Below are positions 9,354-17,454 of a stretch of 64,000 nucleotides of DNA, piece by piece; position 1 is the stretch's first letter, and the number at the start of each line of letters is the position of its first letter. The translations under genes were made by a program, and so were the position numbers. The notes below the pieces were generated by a model, which worked only from the letters and a program-made list of their open reading frames with translations, was not told where the DNA came from and did no database searches. The DNA is from DATHSY01 sp046729855 (lineage in GTDB: Bacteria; Actinomycetota; UBA4738; HRBIN12): assembly GCA_046729855.1 (NCBI GenBank), contig JBKPHM010000024.1:18227-82226 (forward strand). Direction: 5' to 3'.

Positions 9354-10247
9354 TCAGGACGTCGCGGGACGAAGCCGACGGAACCCGAACCAGGCGATCG
9401 CGCACAGCGCGGCGATCGGGATCAGGTAGCCCAGGCCGACCACGGTCGCGTACAGCACCCCGAGGAACCCGTTCACAGCCCGGTCCCAGGCCTCGGCGAG
9501 GCTGGGACGGTCGTCGGCAGCGCGCCGCTGCAGAAGCGGGGCGGCGCCCTGCTCTCGGAGCGAGACGCGGATCGTGGAGAAGTCGGTCTGGTCCTCGAGC
9601 ATGCGGAGCGAGCCCTTGATCTGCTCGATCCGAAACTGGACCTCCTGCAGCTCGCGCTGGACCTGCAGCGTTGCGGCCACGCTGGTGGCCTGACGCATCA
9701 ACCCGAGCAGCACGGTCTCCTGCGCCTCCCACGTCCGCAGCCGCGCCTCGAGGTCGACGAATTGTGCCGAGACGTCCTCCGCCGTGAACTCCTGTGACTC
9801 GACCTCCCCGAGCTGTCGGAGCTCCGCCATCGCGGCATCGAAGCTCTGGTTGGGGACCCGGACCACGAGCTCCCCGAACCGCGATCGCGTCCCGCCCTGC
9901 GACGACGATTCGACAAAGCCGCCGAGGCGCCCCGCGATCGCCGACGCATCCGAGAAGGCGTCCTCGAAGCCGTCCCTCGGAACGACGAGCGACACGCTCG
10001 CGGTCTTCACCACCGACAGGCCGACGAGCGGCACATCGCCGACGCCGCGGAGCGAGCCGCCGCCGTCGGACGACGGTTCGCGGGCGGCCGCGCCTGACGC
10101 CGCGTCCTCGACCGCCATTCCTTCACCACCCGCCGCCTCCGGACCCCCGGTCGACATCTCCGCATCGCCTCCGCCGCTCGTCGCGACGAAGCCGATCACG
10201 GCGGCCAGGGCGAGGAACACCAGGATCGGGACGACCGCCTTGCGCAT
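9354..10247 (-). CDS. DUF4349 domain membrane protein
   Basis: A 297-residue envelope protein. An N-terminal signal/anchor helix (residues 3-22) is followed by a low-complexity Gly/Ala/Ser/Glu linker (to about residue 70), the DUF4349 region (TASVSLVVPRDGFEDAFSD, then GELVVRVPNQSFDAAM), a heptad-rich coiled coil (about residues 150-225) and a C-terminal transmembrane helix ending in basic residues. The start is fixed by a strong Shine-Dalgarno GAGGAGGT six to seven bases upstream of ATG 10245-10247. The family is found in Gram-positive envelopes; its function is not established. It is not overlapped with mutY, which lies 141 bases upstream. Confidence 0.8.
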   Translation of the reverse strand: MRKAVVPILVFLALAAVIGFVATSGGGDAEMSTGGPEAAGGEGMAVEDAASGAAAREPSSDGGGSLRGVGDVPLVGLSVVKTASVSLVVPRDGFEDAFSDASAIAGRLGGFVESSSQGGTRSRFGELVVRVPNQSFDAAMAELRQLGEVESQEFTAEDVSAQFVDLEARLRTWEAQETVLLGLMRQATSVAATLQVQRELQEVQFRIEQIKGSLRMLEDQTDFSTIRVSLREQGAAPLLQRRAADDRPSLAEAWDRAVNGFLGVLYATVVGLGYLIPIAALCAIAWFGFRRLRPATS

Positions 10248-10388
10248 CGAGACCTCCTCGGTCTGGTTGGCGGGTTGGACGCACAACCGAGCGGGCGGTG
10301 TTCCCTCACGCGCAGTTGCCGCCGCCCGCGAAGGCCGAGGAGAGGCGACGCGAAGGAGAAGGGGGCAGAAGGAGCCAGCCCGCAGCCG

Positions 10389-11270
10389 TCAGCGCGGAAG
10401 TCTGACGCGGCCCGACCGTGCTCCGCGTGTCGCGGCGGCGTCGGCATCGATGAGGCCGTCGCGTGCGAGCGCCGCGATGGCACGGCCCACGTTCGAGGGA
10501 GAATCTCCGGTCGCCGAGACCAACCAGGCCACCGACGCGGAATCTCGGGCCCTGAGCTCTCGGACGATCGAGCCCCGGAGCTGTCGGAACGATCCCTCGA
10601 ACGAGGGCTGGCGCCTGGCGAGCGGATGCGGGGCCGGGTGCGGCCGTGATGCGGACGCGCACGACCGCCGGAGCGGACACTCGTTGCACCGTGGCACAGG
10701 ACGGCATACGTCGCGTCCGAGATCCATCAGCGCCTGGTTCCAGTCGCCCGGTCGAGACGGGTCGAGCCACGCGTCGGCGAGCCGTGCGACCTCGGCGTCG
10801 GTCGCGTCCAACGCCCTCGACACCACCCGACGGACGTTCGTGTCGACCGCCGCCACGGCGACGCCGTACGCGATCGACGCGACCGCGGAAGCCGTGTACG
10901 GACCCACCCCGGGCAACCGCCGCAGCGCGGCGGGGTCGCTCGGCACTCGTCCGTCATGCTCGGCGACGACCTGCCTCGCGGTCCGATGGAGCGCGATCGC
11001 CCGCCGGTTGTAGCCGAGCCCGTTCCACGCGCGCAGTACCCCGGCGGGCGGGGCCTCGGCGAGGCCGACGAGCGTCGGGAATGCAGCCAGGAACCGCTCG
11101 AACGCGGGAACGACCCGGCTCGCCTGCGTCTGCTGGAGCATGACCTCGCTGACCAGAATGGCGTATGGATCGGTGGTCATCCGCCACGGGTAGGCGGACC
11201 GTCGCGGCTCGTACCAGCGGAGGAGCGCGCGTGCGCCCCGACGGAGGCGCGCCCCCCCTGCGCCGATCAC
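10389..11270 (-). CDS. mutY: A/G-specific adenine DNA glycosylase MutY
   Basis: A base-excision repair enzyme that removes adenine mispaired with 8-oxoguanine. The 293-residue protein has the HhH-GPD core: SEVMLQQTQ with the catalytic Glu, the helix-hairpin-helix LPGVGPYTA, and AVDTNVRRV with the catalytic Asp. Cluster cysteines follow as CRPVPRCNECPLRRSC, spaced C-5-C-2-C-5-C, whereas most MutY proteins have six residues in the first gap. No NUDIX-like 8-oxoG recognition domain is visible; the C-terminal 80 residues look like a small winged-helix segment, so this is a short MutY. It begins at a GTG four bases after the stop of a 62-codon gene. Confidence 0.88.
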   Translation of the reverse strand: MIGAGGARLRRGARALLRWYEPRRSAYPWRMTTDPYAILVSEVMLQQTQASRVVPAFERFLAAFPTLVGLAEAPPAGVLRAWNGLGYNRRAIALHRTARQVVAEHDGRVPSDPAALRRLPGVGPYTASAVASIAYGVAVAAVDTNVRRVVSRALDATDAEVARLADAWLDPSRPGDWNQALMDLGRDVCRPVPRCNECPLRRSCASASRPHPAPHPLARRQPSFEGSFRQLRGSIVRELRARDSASVAWLVSATGDSPSNVGRAIAALARDGLIDADAAATRGARSGRVRLPR

Positions 11271-11274
11271 CCGA

Positions 11275-11463
11275 TCAGAAGCCGGGACGGCCCCTGCCGG
11301 GCAGGTCCTCCGCAGCTTCCTTCACGGCGTTCCAGACCTCGCGGAAGACGTCCCCGGCGAACCTGGGGGGCTGGCCCTTCTCGGCGCCCATCGTCCCCCG
11401 CAGGGCAGATGCGGTGATCTCCACTGCCTTCTCGAACAGCGCGAAGTCGATCTCGCGAGCCAC
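11275..11463 (-). CDS. Small conserved-looking protein, 62 residues, upstream of mutY
   Basis: I do not recognise this protein. It is a 62-residue, mostly helical, hydrophilic protein starting AREIDFALFEKAVEI after the initiator, with an acidic/basic amphipathic pattern and a Gly/Arg/Pro-rich tail (GRGRPGF). A good Shine-Dalgarno (GGGAGGTT) lies about seven bases upstream of the GTG at 11461-11463, which argues that it is a real gene. It ends four bases before mutY, so co-transcription and coupling are likely. No membrane segment or cysteines are seen. It could be a small DNA- or RNA-associated accessory protein, but that is a guess from context alone. Confidence 0.62.
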   Translation of the reverse strand: MAREIDFALFEKAVEITASALRGTMGAEKGQPPRFAGDVFREVWNAVKEAAEDLPGRGRPGF

Positions 11464-11534
11464 CTGCAACCTCCCGTGTCGTGCGCCTCGAAGCGTGGAC
11501 AGGCTACCGGACGCCGGGACGGACCCGGCCGTCG

Positions 11535-12704
11535 TCACTCGAACGCGCGGTGGCCGGTCAGCGCCTGTCCGATGATCAGCGTGTGGATCTCGTTCGTGCC
11601 CTCGTACGTGTACACGGACTCGAGGTTGTTCATGTGGCGGATCACCGGGTACTCGAGCGTGATCCCGTTCGCGCCGAGAATCCCCCGCGCGGTGCGCGCG
11701 ATGTCGAGCGCCTCGCGGACGTTGTTGAGCTTGCCCATGCTGACGTGCTCGGGGCGCAGCGTGCCCTCGTCCTTCATTCGGGCGAGGTGTAGGGCGAGGA
11801 GCATTCCTTTGTTCAGCTCGAGGGCCATGTCGGCGAGCTTCTGCTGCGTCAGCTGGAAGCCGGCGATCGGACGGCCCCATTGGACGCGCTCGCCCGCGTA
11901 CGACAGCGCCGTCTCCAAGCACGCGCGTGCCGCCCCCATCGCCCCCCAGACGATCCCGTAGCGGGCCTCGTTCAGACACGACAGCGGACCCTTCATCCCG
12001 ACGACGTCCGGGAGGAGCGCGTCGTCGGGGACGCGGACGTCGTCCAGGACCAGCTCGGACGTGACGGATGCGCGAAGCGAGAGCTTGCGATGGACGTCGC
12101 TCGTGGAGAAGCCCGGCGCGTCGGTCGGCACGAGGAACCCGCGGACGCCGTCATCCGTGTTCGCCCAGATGATCGCCACGTCGGCGATGCCGCCGTTCGT
12201 GATCCACATCTTCGTGCCGTTCAACACCCAGTCCGAGCCGTCGCGCCCCGCATGGGTCCGCATCCGCGCGGGATCGCTGCCGGCGTCGGGTTCGGTCAGG
12301 CCGAAGCAGCCGATCGTCTCGCCACGCGCCATCCTCGGGAGCCACCGCTGCTTCTGCTCCTCGGTCCCGAACCTCCAGATCGGGAACATGCAGAGCGACC
12401 CCTGCACGCTGACGAAGCTGCGAAAGCCGCTGTCGCCCGCCTCGAGCTCGAGGCACGCCAGCCCGTAGCTCACGGCGTCCGCGCCGGCACACCCGTAACC
12501 GCTGAGGTGCATCCCGAGAAGCCCGAGATCGGCGAGTCCTTTCGCGACCTCCCGCGGGAAGACGGCGTCCTCGAACCACGCATCGATGCTCGGGAGGATC
12601 TCGTTGCGGACGAAGTCGCGTACGGCATCCCGGATCGCGCGTTGCTCGTCGTCGAGGAGCCGGTCGATCTGGAGGTAGTCGAGCGGGTCGACGCCGAGCG
12701 GCAT
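11535..12704 (-). CDS. Acyl-CoA dehydrogenase, glutaryl-CoA dehydrogenase clade
   Basis: An FAD-dependent acyl-CoA dehydrogenase of 389 residues. The three-domain layout is visible: N-terminal helices, the middle barrel with CFGLTEPDAGSDP and KMWITNGGIADV, and the C-terminal helical bundle with ARGILGANGI. The catalytic base is Glu368 in TYEGTNEIHTL. The tail HMNNLESVYTYEGTNEIH and the GCFGLTEPDAGSDPARM segment closely resemble glutaryl-CoA dehydrogenases, which also decarboxylate to crotonyl-CoA as part of lysine and aromatic catabolism. The electron acceptor would be ETF. It starts at an ATG and has its own 70-base upstream gap from the mutY pair, so operon membership is unclear. Confidence 0.85.
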   Translation of the reverse strand: MPLGVDPLDYLQIDRLLDDEQRAIRDAVRDFVRNEILPSIDAWFEDAVFPREVAKGLADLGLLGMHLSGYGCAGADAVSYGLACLELEAGDSGFRSFVSVQGSLCMFPIWRFGTEEQKQRWLPRMARGETIGCFGLTEPDAGSDPARMRTHAGRDGSDWVLNGTKMWITNGGIADVAIIWANTDDGVRGFLVPTDAPGFSTSDVHRKLSLRASVTSELVLDDVRVPDDALLPDVVGMKGPLSCLNEARYGIVWGAMGAARACLETALSYAGERVQWGRPIAGFQLTQQKLADMALELNKGMLLALHLARMKDEGTLRPEHVSMGKLNNVREALDIARTARGILGANGITLEYPVIRHMNNLESVYTYEGTNEIHTLIIGQALTGHRAFE

Positions 12705-12818
12705 GGCGCCGCCTAGACTAGCGCCCCACCTGGGCGTCTCATCCTCGCCCGTAGCCCGTTGAACCGGTGAGGACCCGCACGGCGGCGCTCGATCCTCAAG
12801 CCTCGGCGGAAGCCCGCC

Positions 12819-13322
12819 TCACAACGGCTTCGTCCACATCGTCACGACGTCGCACCAGGTCACCGGCCCGGCCTCCGGCGGCGGATGGGCCGAGATGACG
12901 TACGGTCCGGGCCGCTCGACGTAGCCGAGTCGCCGGTACAGACGCCGCGCCGCGGCGTACGAAGGGCTCGTTCCCGTGTCGAGCGCGATCTCGGGTACAC
13001 CCGCATCCCGCGCCGCCGCCTCGAGCTCCAGCATGAGCGCCCGGCCTATCCCAAGGCGGCGGCACCGTGGCGTGACCCAGAGGTCCTCGACGAACGGACG
13101 TCCGCGCCACTCGCACAGCTCGTCGATCCGCCGGTCGTCCGGAGACGCGAACCCCACGTGTCCGACCGCGATGCCATCCGACCACGCGACGAGGTACCGG
13201 TACGTACCTCGCTCTTGGGCCCGCAGCCTGCTTTCGTGCTGGCTCGGGGCTCGCTCGCGCTGGTCCTGACAGATCGCACCGAGCTCAGCTTCGGCTAGCG
13301 GATGGATCTCGAACCGCGTCAG
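12819..13322 (-). CDS. GNAT acetyltransferase with probable CTG start
   Basis: A 167-residue GCN5-type N-acetyltransferase. Recognisable segments are VEDLWVTPRCRRLGIGRALMLE (acetyl-CoA pyrophosphate loop R-x-x-G-I-G-R-A) near residues 85-106 and the late ARRLYRRLGYVE strand-helix. The open frame contains no ATG, GTG or TTG at the 5' end until deep inside the fold. A CTG at 13320-13322 overlaps the stop of the upstream trpB-like gene as CTGA, and GGAGGT lies nine bases before it, so I use CTG as the start. The substrate is unknown; the trpB2 and zwf neighbours give no clear clue. Confidence 0.78.
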   Translation of the reverse strand: MTRFEIHPLAEAELGAICQDQRERAPSQHESRLRAQERGTYRYLVAWSDGIAVGHVGFASPDDRRIDELCEWRGRPFVEDLWVTPRCRRLGIGRALMLELEAAARDAGVPEIALDTGTSPSYAAARRLYRRLGYVERPGPYVISAHPPPEAGPVTWCDVVTMWTKPL

Positions 13323-14698
13323 CCCGCGGGCACCTCCGGCACACGAGCCAACGCGGCTTCCTCGGCGGCCGGATCGAACTCGACCTCGGGTAGCCGGCCG
13401 TTCAGGTAGTCGTCGTACGCCTGCATGTCGAAGTGCCCGTGCCCCGAGAGCCCGATCAGGATCACGCGGCTCTCGCCGGACTCGCGCGCGGCCACCGCCT
13501 CGTCGATCCCGCCGCGGATCGCGTGCGCCGACTCGGGCGCCGGCACGACGCCCTGCGTCTTGGCGAACGTGACGGCGGCCTCGAAGATCTGGTTCTGCGA
13601 GTACGCGGCTGCCTCCATGTACCCGTCTCGCACCAGCAGGGACAGCGACGGCGAGTCGCCGTGGTACCGCAGGCCCCCCGCATGCACCGGCGCCGGCACG
13701 AAGTCGTGACCGAGCGTGAACATCGGGAGCAGCGGGGTCATCTGCGCGGTGTCGCCGAAGTCGTACGCGAACCGACCTTTCGTGAGCGTCGGGCACGCGG
13801 CCGGCTCGGTCGCGAGGAACCGCATGTCTGGCGTCTCGCCGCGCAGCTTGCCGGCCATGAACGGGTACGCGAGCCCACCGTAGTTCGAGCCACCGCCCAC
13901 GCATCCGACGACCACGTCTGGCCGCTCGTCCGCGAGCTCCATCTGCTGCTGCGCCTCGAGACCGACCACGCTCTGGTGCAGCAGCACGTGGTTCAGGCAG
14001 GATCCGATCGAGTAGTTCGTGTCCTCGTTCGTCGCGGCGACCTCGATCGCCTCACTGATCGCGATGCCGAGCGAACCGGTCGAATCGGGGTCTGCCTCGA
14101 GGATCGCCTTACCGGCCTGCGTCGTCGCCGACGGCGAGGTCCGCACCTCGGCGCCGAACGTCTCCATGAAGATGCGGCGATACGGCTTCTGCTCGAACGA
14201 GGCCCTCACCATGAAGACCAGGCACTCGAGACCGAAGAAGCTGCACGCCATCGACAGCGACGAGCCCCACTGCCCGGCGCCGGTCTCGGTGGACATCCTG
14301 CGGATGCCGGCCTCCTTGTTGTAGTAGGCCTGTGCAACAGCGGTGTTCGGCTTGTGTGATCCCGCCGGCGATACACCCTCGTACTTGAAGTAGATGTGCG
14401 CCGGCGTGTCGAGCGCCCGCTCGAGCCGCGTCGCGCGGTACAACGGCGATGGTCTCCAGAGCCGGTAGACGTCGATCACCGGCCCGGGGATGTCGATCCA
14501 CTGGTCCGTCGAGACCTCCTGCATGATCAGCGGCTCCGGGAACAGCGGCGCGAGCAGATCCGGCGTGACGGGCTCCTTCGTGCCGGGATGCAGCGGCGGG
14601 AGCAGCCCGATCCCGGCCTGGGCCATGTCGGGCAGCAGGTTGAACCACGCCGTCGGGATCTCATCCGGTCGCAGATCGAACCTCGTCCGCTCGCTCAT
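13319..14698 (-). CDS. trpB: Tryptophan synthase beta subunit-like, TrpB2 type
   Basis: A PLP-dependent enzyme of 459 residues in the TrpB2 branch of tryptophan synthase beta chains, which join indole (or a related nucleophile) to serine. The N-terminal extension typical of TrpB2 (LLPDMAQAGIGLLPPLHPGT) is present; the PLP Schiff-base lysine is in the GSHKPNTA motif, the substrate region is ETGAGQWG, and the phosphate-binding loop is GCVGGGSN. No trpA or other trp gene is nearby, so it may act alone as an indole-salvage or amino-acid-modifying enzyme. It is separated from zwf by 84 bases and coupled to the acetyltransferase downstream. Confidence 0.88.
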   Translation of the reverse strand: MSERTRFDLRPDEIPTAWFNLLPDMAQAGIGLLPPLHPGTKEPVTPDLLAPLFPEPLIMQEVSTDQWIDIPGPVIDVYRLWRPSPLYRATRLERALDTPAHIYFKYEGVSPAGSHKPNTAVAQAYYNKEAGIRRMSTETGAGQWGSSLSMACSFFGLECLVFMVRASFEQKPYRRIFMETFGAEVRTSPSATTQAGKAILEADPDSTGSLGIAISEAIEVAATNEDTNYSIGSCLNHVLLHQSVVGLEAQQQMELADERPDVVVGCVGGGSNYGGLAYPFMAGKLRGETPDMRFLATEPAACPTLTKGRFAYDFGDTAQMTPLLPMFTLGHDFVPAPVHAGGLRYHGDSPSLSLLVRDGYMEAAAYSQNQIFEAAVTFAKTQGVVPAPESAHAIRGGIDEAVAARESGESRVILIGLSGHGHFDMQAYDDYLNGRLPEVEFDPAAEEAALARVPEVPAG

Positions 14699-14782
14699 CG
14701 TGGCCCCCGTTCGTCTCGGCTGCGTCTCGCGTTCGGCGACGTGGATCGCGAAGCGTACACGGACCGGCCGATCGCGCGCCAG

Positions 14783-16207
14783 CTACGCGTGGCGAGCGTG
14801 CGCGTGCCAGCGATGCGGTTCGATCAGGCTCGTCGCTTCCTCCGGACCCCACGTCCCGGGGTCGTAGCGGAGCAACGGAGCAGGGTGCTCGAGCGCAGGC
14901 ATCAGCACCTCCCAGGCTCGCTCCACGTTGTCCTGACGAAGGAACAGGGTGTGGTCGCCCTCCATCGCCTCGAGCATGAGCAGCTCGTAAGCGTCGAGGA
15001 GCTCGGAGGGGAACTCGGTTCCGTAGTCGAAGTCGAGCGTGGCGCGGCCGAGCCGGACCTCGGGGGCGGGCTCCTTGACGTTCACAGCGAGCGTGATCCC
15101 CTCGTCGGGCTGGATACGGATCGTCAGGTGGTCGCGGCGCGGGCGTTCGGTCGCCGCGTTCCCGAAGAAGTTGTACGGGACGTCCCTGAAGACCAGCGTG
15201 ACCTCCGTGGACTTCGTCGGGAGCTTCTTGCCGGTCCGCACGTAAAAGGGGACGCCGGCCCAGCGCCAGTTCTCGATCTGCAACTCGAGAGCGACGAACG
15301 TCTCCACCGTGGAGCGCGGAGAGACGCCCGCCTCCGCGAGGTATCCGTCGTACTGGGCGCGGATGACCCGCAACGGATCGACCGGATGCACGGAGCGCAG
15401 GACCTTCACCTTCTCGTCCTGGAGCGGCTGGGGCGAGAACGACACCGGTGGCTCCATGGCGACAAAGGTGAGGACCTGCAACAGGTGCGTCTGCACCATG
15501 TCCCTGATCGCGCCCGTCTGCTCGTAGAAGTTGCCGCGGCCCTCGATTCCGATCTCCTCTGCGACCGTGACCTGCACGTGGTCGATGTAGCGCCGGTCCC
15601 ACACGGGCTCGAACAAGCCGTTCGTGAACCGGAAGGCGAGGATGTTCTGGACCGTCTCCTTGCCCATGTAGTGGTCGATCCGGAACACCTGCTCCTCCTC
15701 GAACACCGCGTGGATGCATCTGTTCAGCCAGCGCGCCGAGGCCAGGTCGTGTCCGAACGGCTTCTCGAAGACGATCTTCGCGTCCTTGGCGAGGCCGCTC
15801 TCGCCGAGGCGCTTGACGACGTCCTCGTACACGTCGGGCGGCGTGGCGCAGTAGAAGAAGCGCTGCTGTGTTCCGAGCGTCCGCTCGACGTCTTCGAGGA
15901 ACCCGACGAAGGGGTCGAGCGAGCCCTTCTCGTCGACGTCTCCCCGGAAGTACCGGAGGTGCGCGGCGAACGCCTCCCAACCCTCGGTGTCCGGGTCGCA
16001 CCGAGCGAACTCCTTCAGCGAGCGCAGGACGTGCTCTCGGAACGCGTCGTCCGACCAGTCGGTCCGCGAGAACCCCACGATCGCGAAGTCCTTCGGGAGC
16101 AGGTCCTCGACGTACAGGTGGAAGAACGCCGGCAGCAGCTTGCGGCGGGTGAGGTCGCCCGAGGCCCCGAAGATCACGATCGTCTGCGGCACGGGACGCT
16201 CAGGCAC
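14783..16207 (-). CDS. zwf: Glucose-6-phosphate 1-dehydrogenase
   Basis: The first oxidative pentose phosphate enzyme, converting glucose 6-phosphate to 6-phosphogluconolactone with NADP+ or NAD+ in the cytosol. The 474-residue protein has the N-terminal nucleotide fold IVIFGASGDLTRRKL, the FEKPFGHDL segment, and the active-site RIDHYMGKETVQN with catalytic His, all in family order. The GTG start follows the gnd stop with no gap (TGA-GTG), so it is translationally coupled to gnd. A 6-phosphogluconolactonase gene is not seen in the window. Length is at the short end of the family range but complete. Confidence 0.93.
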   Translation of the reverse strand: MPERPVPQTIVIFGASGDLTRRKLLPAFFHLYVEDLLPKDFAIVGFSRTDWSDDAFREHVLRSLKEFARCDPDTEGWEAFAAHLRYFRGDVDEKGSLDPFVGFLEDVERTLGTQQRFFYCATPPDVYEDVVKRLGESGLAKDAKIVFEKPFGHDLASARWLNRCIHAVFEEEQVFRIDHYMGKETVQNILAFRFTNGLFEPVWDRRYIDHVQVTVAEEIGIEGRGNFYEQTGAIRDMVQTHLLQVLTFVAMEPPVSFSPQPLQDEKVKVLRSVHPVDPLRVIRAQYDGYLAEAGVSPRSTVETFVALELQIENWRWAGVPFYVRTGKKLPTKSTEVTLVFRDVPYNFFGNAATERPRRDHLTIRIQPDEGITLAVNVKEPAPEVRLGRATLDFDYGTEFPSELLDAYELLMLEAMEGDHTLFLRQDNVERAWEVLMPALEHPAPLLRYDPGTWGPEEATSLIEPHRWHAHARHA

Positions 16208-17119
16208 TCAGTCCTGCCTCCTCGCTCCGGGACGGACGGCGTGACCGCCGAACTCCTGCCGGAGCGCCGCGATCACCTTCGCGGAGAACGACTCGTCCTG
16301 ACGCGAGGCGAACCTGTTGAACAGCGCGTTCGAGGCGATCGGCGCGGGGACGTCCTCCTCGATGGCGGCGAGCACGGTCCACCGCCCCTCCCCAGAGTCC
16401 TCCACGTAGCCGCGGATCGAGGACAGCCCCGGGTCGCGCGCGAGGGCTTGCTCGAGCAGGTCAAGGAGCCACGACCTGACCACGCTGCCGTGACGCCAGA
16501 TCGAGGCCAGCTGCCGAAGGTCCAGGTCGAACGCCGAGCGCTCGAGGATCTCGAAGCCCTCCCCGTACGCGGCGAGCAGGCCGTACTCGATCCCGTTGTG
16601 GACCATCTTCGAGAAGTGACCGGCGCCGCTGGGACCGACGTGCGCGTACCCGCCCTCCGGCGCGAGGGCACGGAAGGCGGGCTCGACCACTGCGAAGGCG
16701 TCGCCCTCACCTCCGACCATCAGGCAGTAGCCGTTCGCCAGTCCCCAGATACCGCCGCTCGTGCCGCAGTCCAGAAAACGGATGCCCCTCGACGAGAGAT
16801 CCCGCGCCCGACCGATCGAGTCCTTGTAGAAGGAGTTGCCGCCGTCGACGATGACGTCTCCCTCGCCGAGCAAGGACGATAGGTCGTCGATCGTCGCCTG
16901 CGTCGGCGCGCCGGCCGGAACCATCAGCCAGACGGCCCGGGGCGGTTCGAGCTTCGACACGAGATCGTCCAACGACGATGCACCCTGAGCGCCGGCCGAG
17001 GCTGCGGACGCGATGGCATCGTCGGACCGGTCGAAGGCGACGACCTCGTGACCGTGGCCGAGCAGTCGCGCCGTCATGTTGCCGCCCATGCGACCGAGCC
17101 CGACCATCCCTAGCTTCAT
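16208..17119 (-). CDS. gnd: 6-phosphogluconate dehydrogenase, short decarboxylating type
   Basis: Oxidatively decarboxylates 6-phosphogluconate to ribulose 5-phosphate. At 303 residues it belongs to the short (GntZ/YqeC-like, usually NAD-linked) class rather than the ~470-residue enterobacterial one. The Rossmann motif is GMVGLGRMGGNM, the substrate-binding signature is IVDGGNSFYKDS, and the catalytic region is GPSGAGHFSKMVHNGIEYG. The ATG at 17117-17119 has a GGAGG five bases upstream and overlaps the stop of the Rieske-fold gene (ATGA). Together with the abutting zwf it forms an oxidative pentose phosphate pair for reducing power. Confidence 0.92.
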   Translation of the reverse strand: MKLGMVGLGRMGGNMTARLLGHGHEVVAFDRSDDAIASAASAGAQGASSLDDLVSKLEPPRAVWLMVPAGAPTQATIDDLSSLLGEGDVIVDGGNSFYKDSIGRARDLSSRGIRFLDCGTSGGIWGLANGYCLMVGGEGDAFAVVEPAFRALAPEGGYAHVGPSGAGHFSKMVHNGIEYGLLAAYGEGFEILERSAFDLDLRQLASIWRHGSVVRSWLLDLLEQALARDPGLSSIRGYVEDSGEGRWTVLAAIEEDVPAPIASNALFNRFASRQDESFSAKVIAALRQEFGGHAVRPGARRQD

Positions 17120-17454
17120 CCGCGTCCTCCGATCTCGGGCCCGACCTCGATCCACTCCTCGGATACCCGCACCCGGTACAGCGCCACCCGATCGGGCGAC
17201 GGGCCGCTCACCGGCTCCCCGGTCCGCAGGTCGAACGCCGTGCCGTCGCAGGGGCACATCACCGCGTCGGCGATCTCGTCCAGATCCCCATCCGACAGCG
17301 CGCACCCGTCACCTGGACACTCGTCCGCGAACGCGAACAGCTCCTGCTCCAGGTGCGCGACGGCGACGTGCCCTACGGGAAGCTCGTAGCCGCGGATCTC
17401 GCCTTCGGGAACCTCGACGATCGCGGCGACGCGGACGAACGCGGCGTCGTTCAC
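17116..17454 (-). CDS. Rieske-fold protein lacking both histidine ligands
   Basis: A 112-residue stand-alone Rieske-type protein. The two cluster loops are recognisable as DECPGDGCALSDGDL and VMCPCDGTAFDLRTG, matching the bc1-type pattern C-x-H-x-G-C and C-P-C-H-G, but both histidines are replaced (Gly in the first loop, Asp in the second). All four cysteines remain. A normal two-His/two-Cys [2Fe-2S] site is therefore not possible; the protein could hold a four-cysteine or Asp-ligated cluster, keep two disulfides, or be structural. The GTG start overlaps the upstream phosphatidyltransferase stop (GTGA) and its own stop overlaps gnd (ATGA), so it is embedded in a coupled operon. Confidence 0.8.
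   Translation of the reverse strand: MNDAAFVRVAAIVEVPEGEIRGYELPVGHVAVAHLEQELFAFADECPGDGCALSDGDLDEIADAVMCPCDGTAFDLRTGEPVSGPSPDRVALYRVRVSEEWIEVGPEIGGRG

Noticed and set aside
12805..12818. GGCGG-AAGC-CCGCC hairpin after the acetyltransferase gene as a terminator
   Set aside because: Only five pairs and no T-run; such short stems are frequent in this composition.
14396..16882. 828-codon plus-strand open frame
   Set aside because: Antisense to trpB, zwf and gnd, which all have textbook motifs; the translation is Arg/Leu/Val-rich with no domain.
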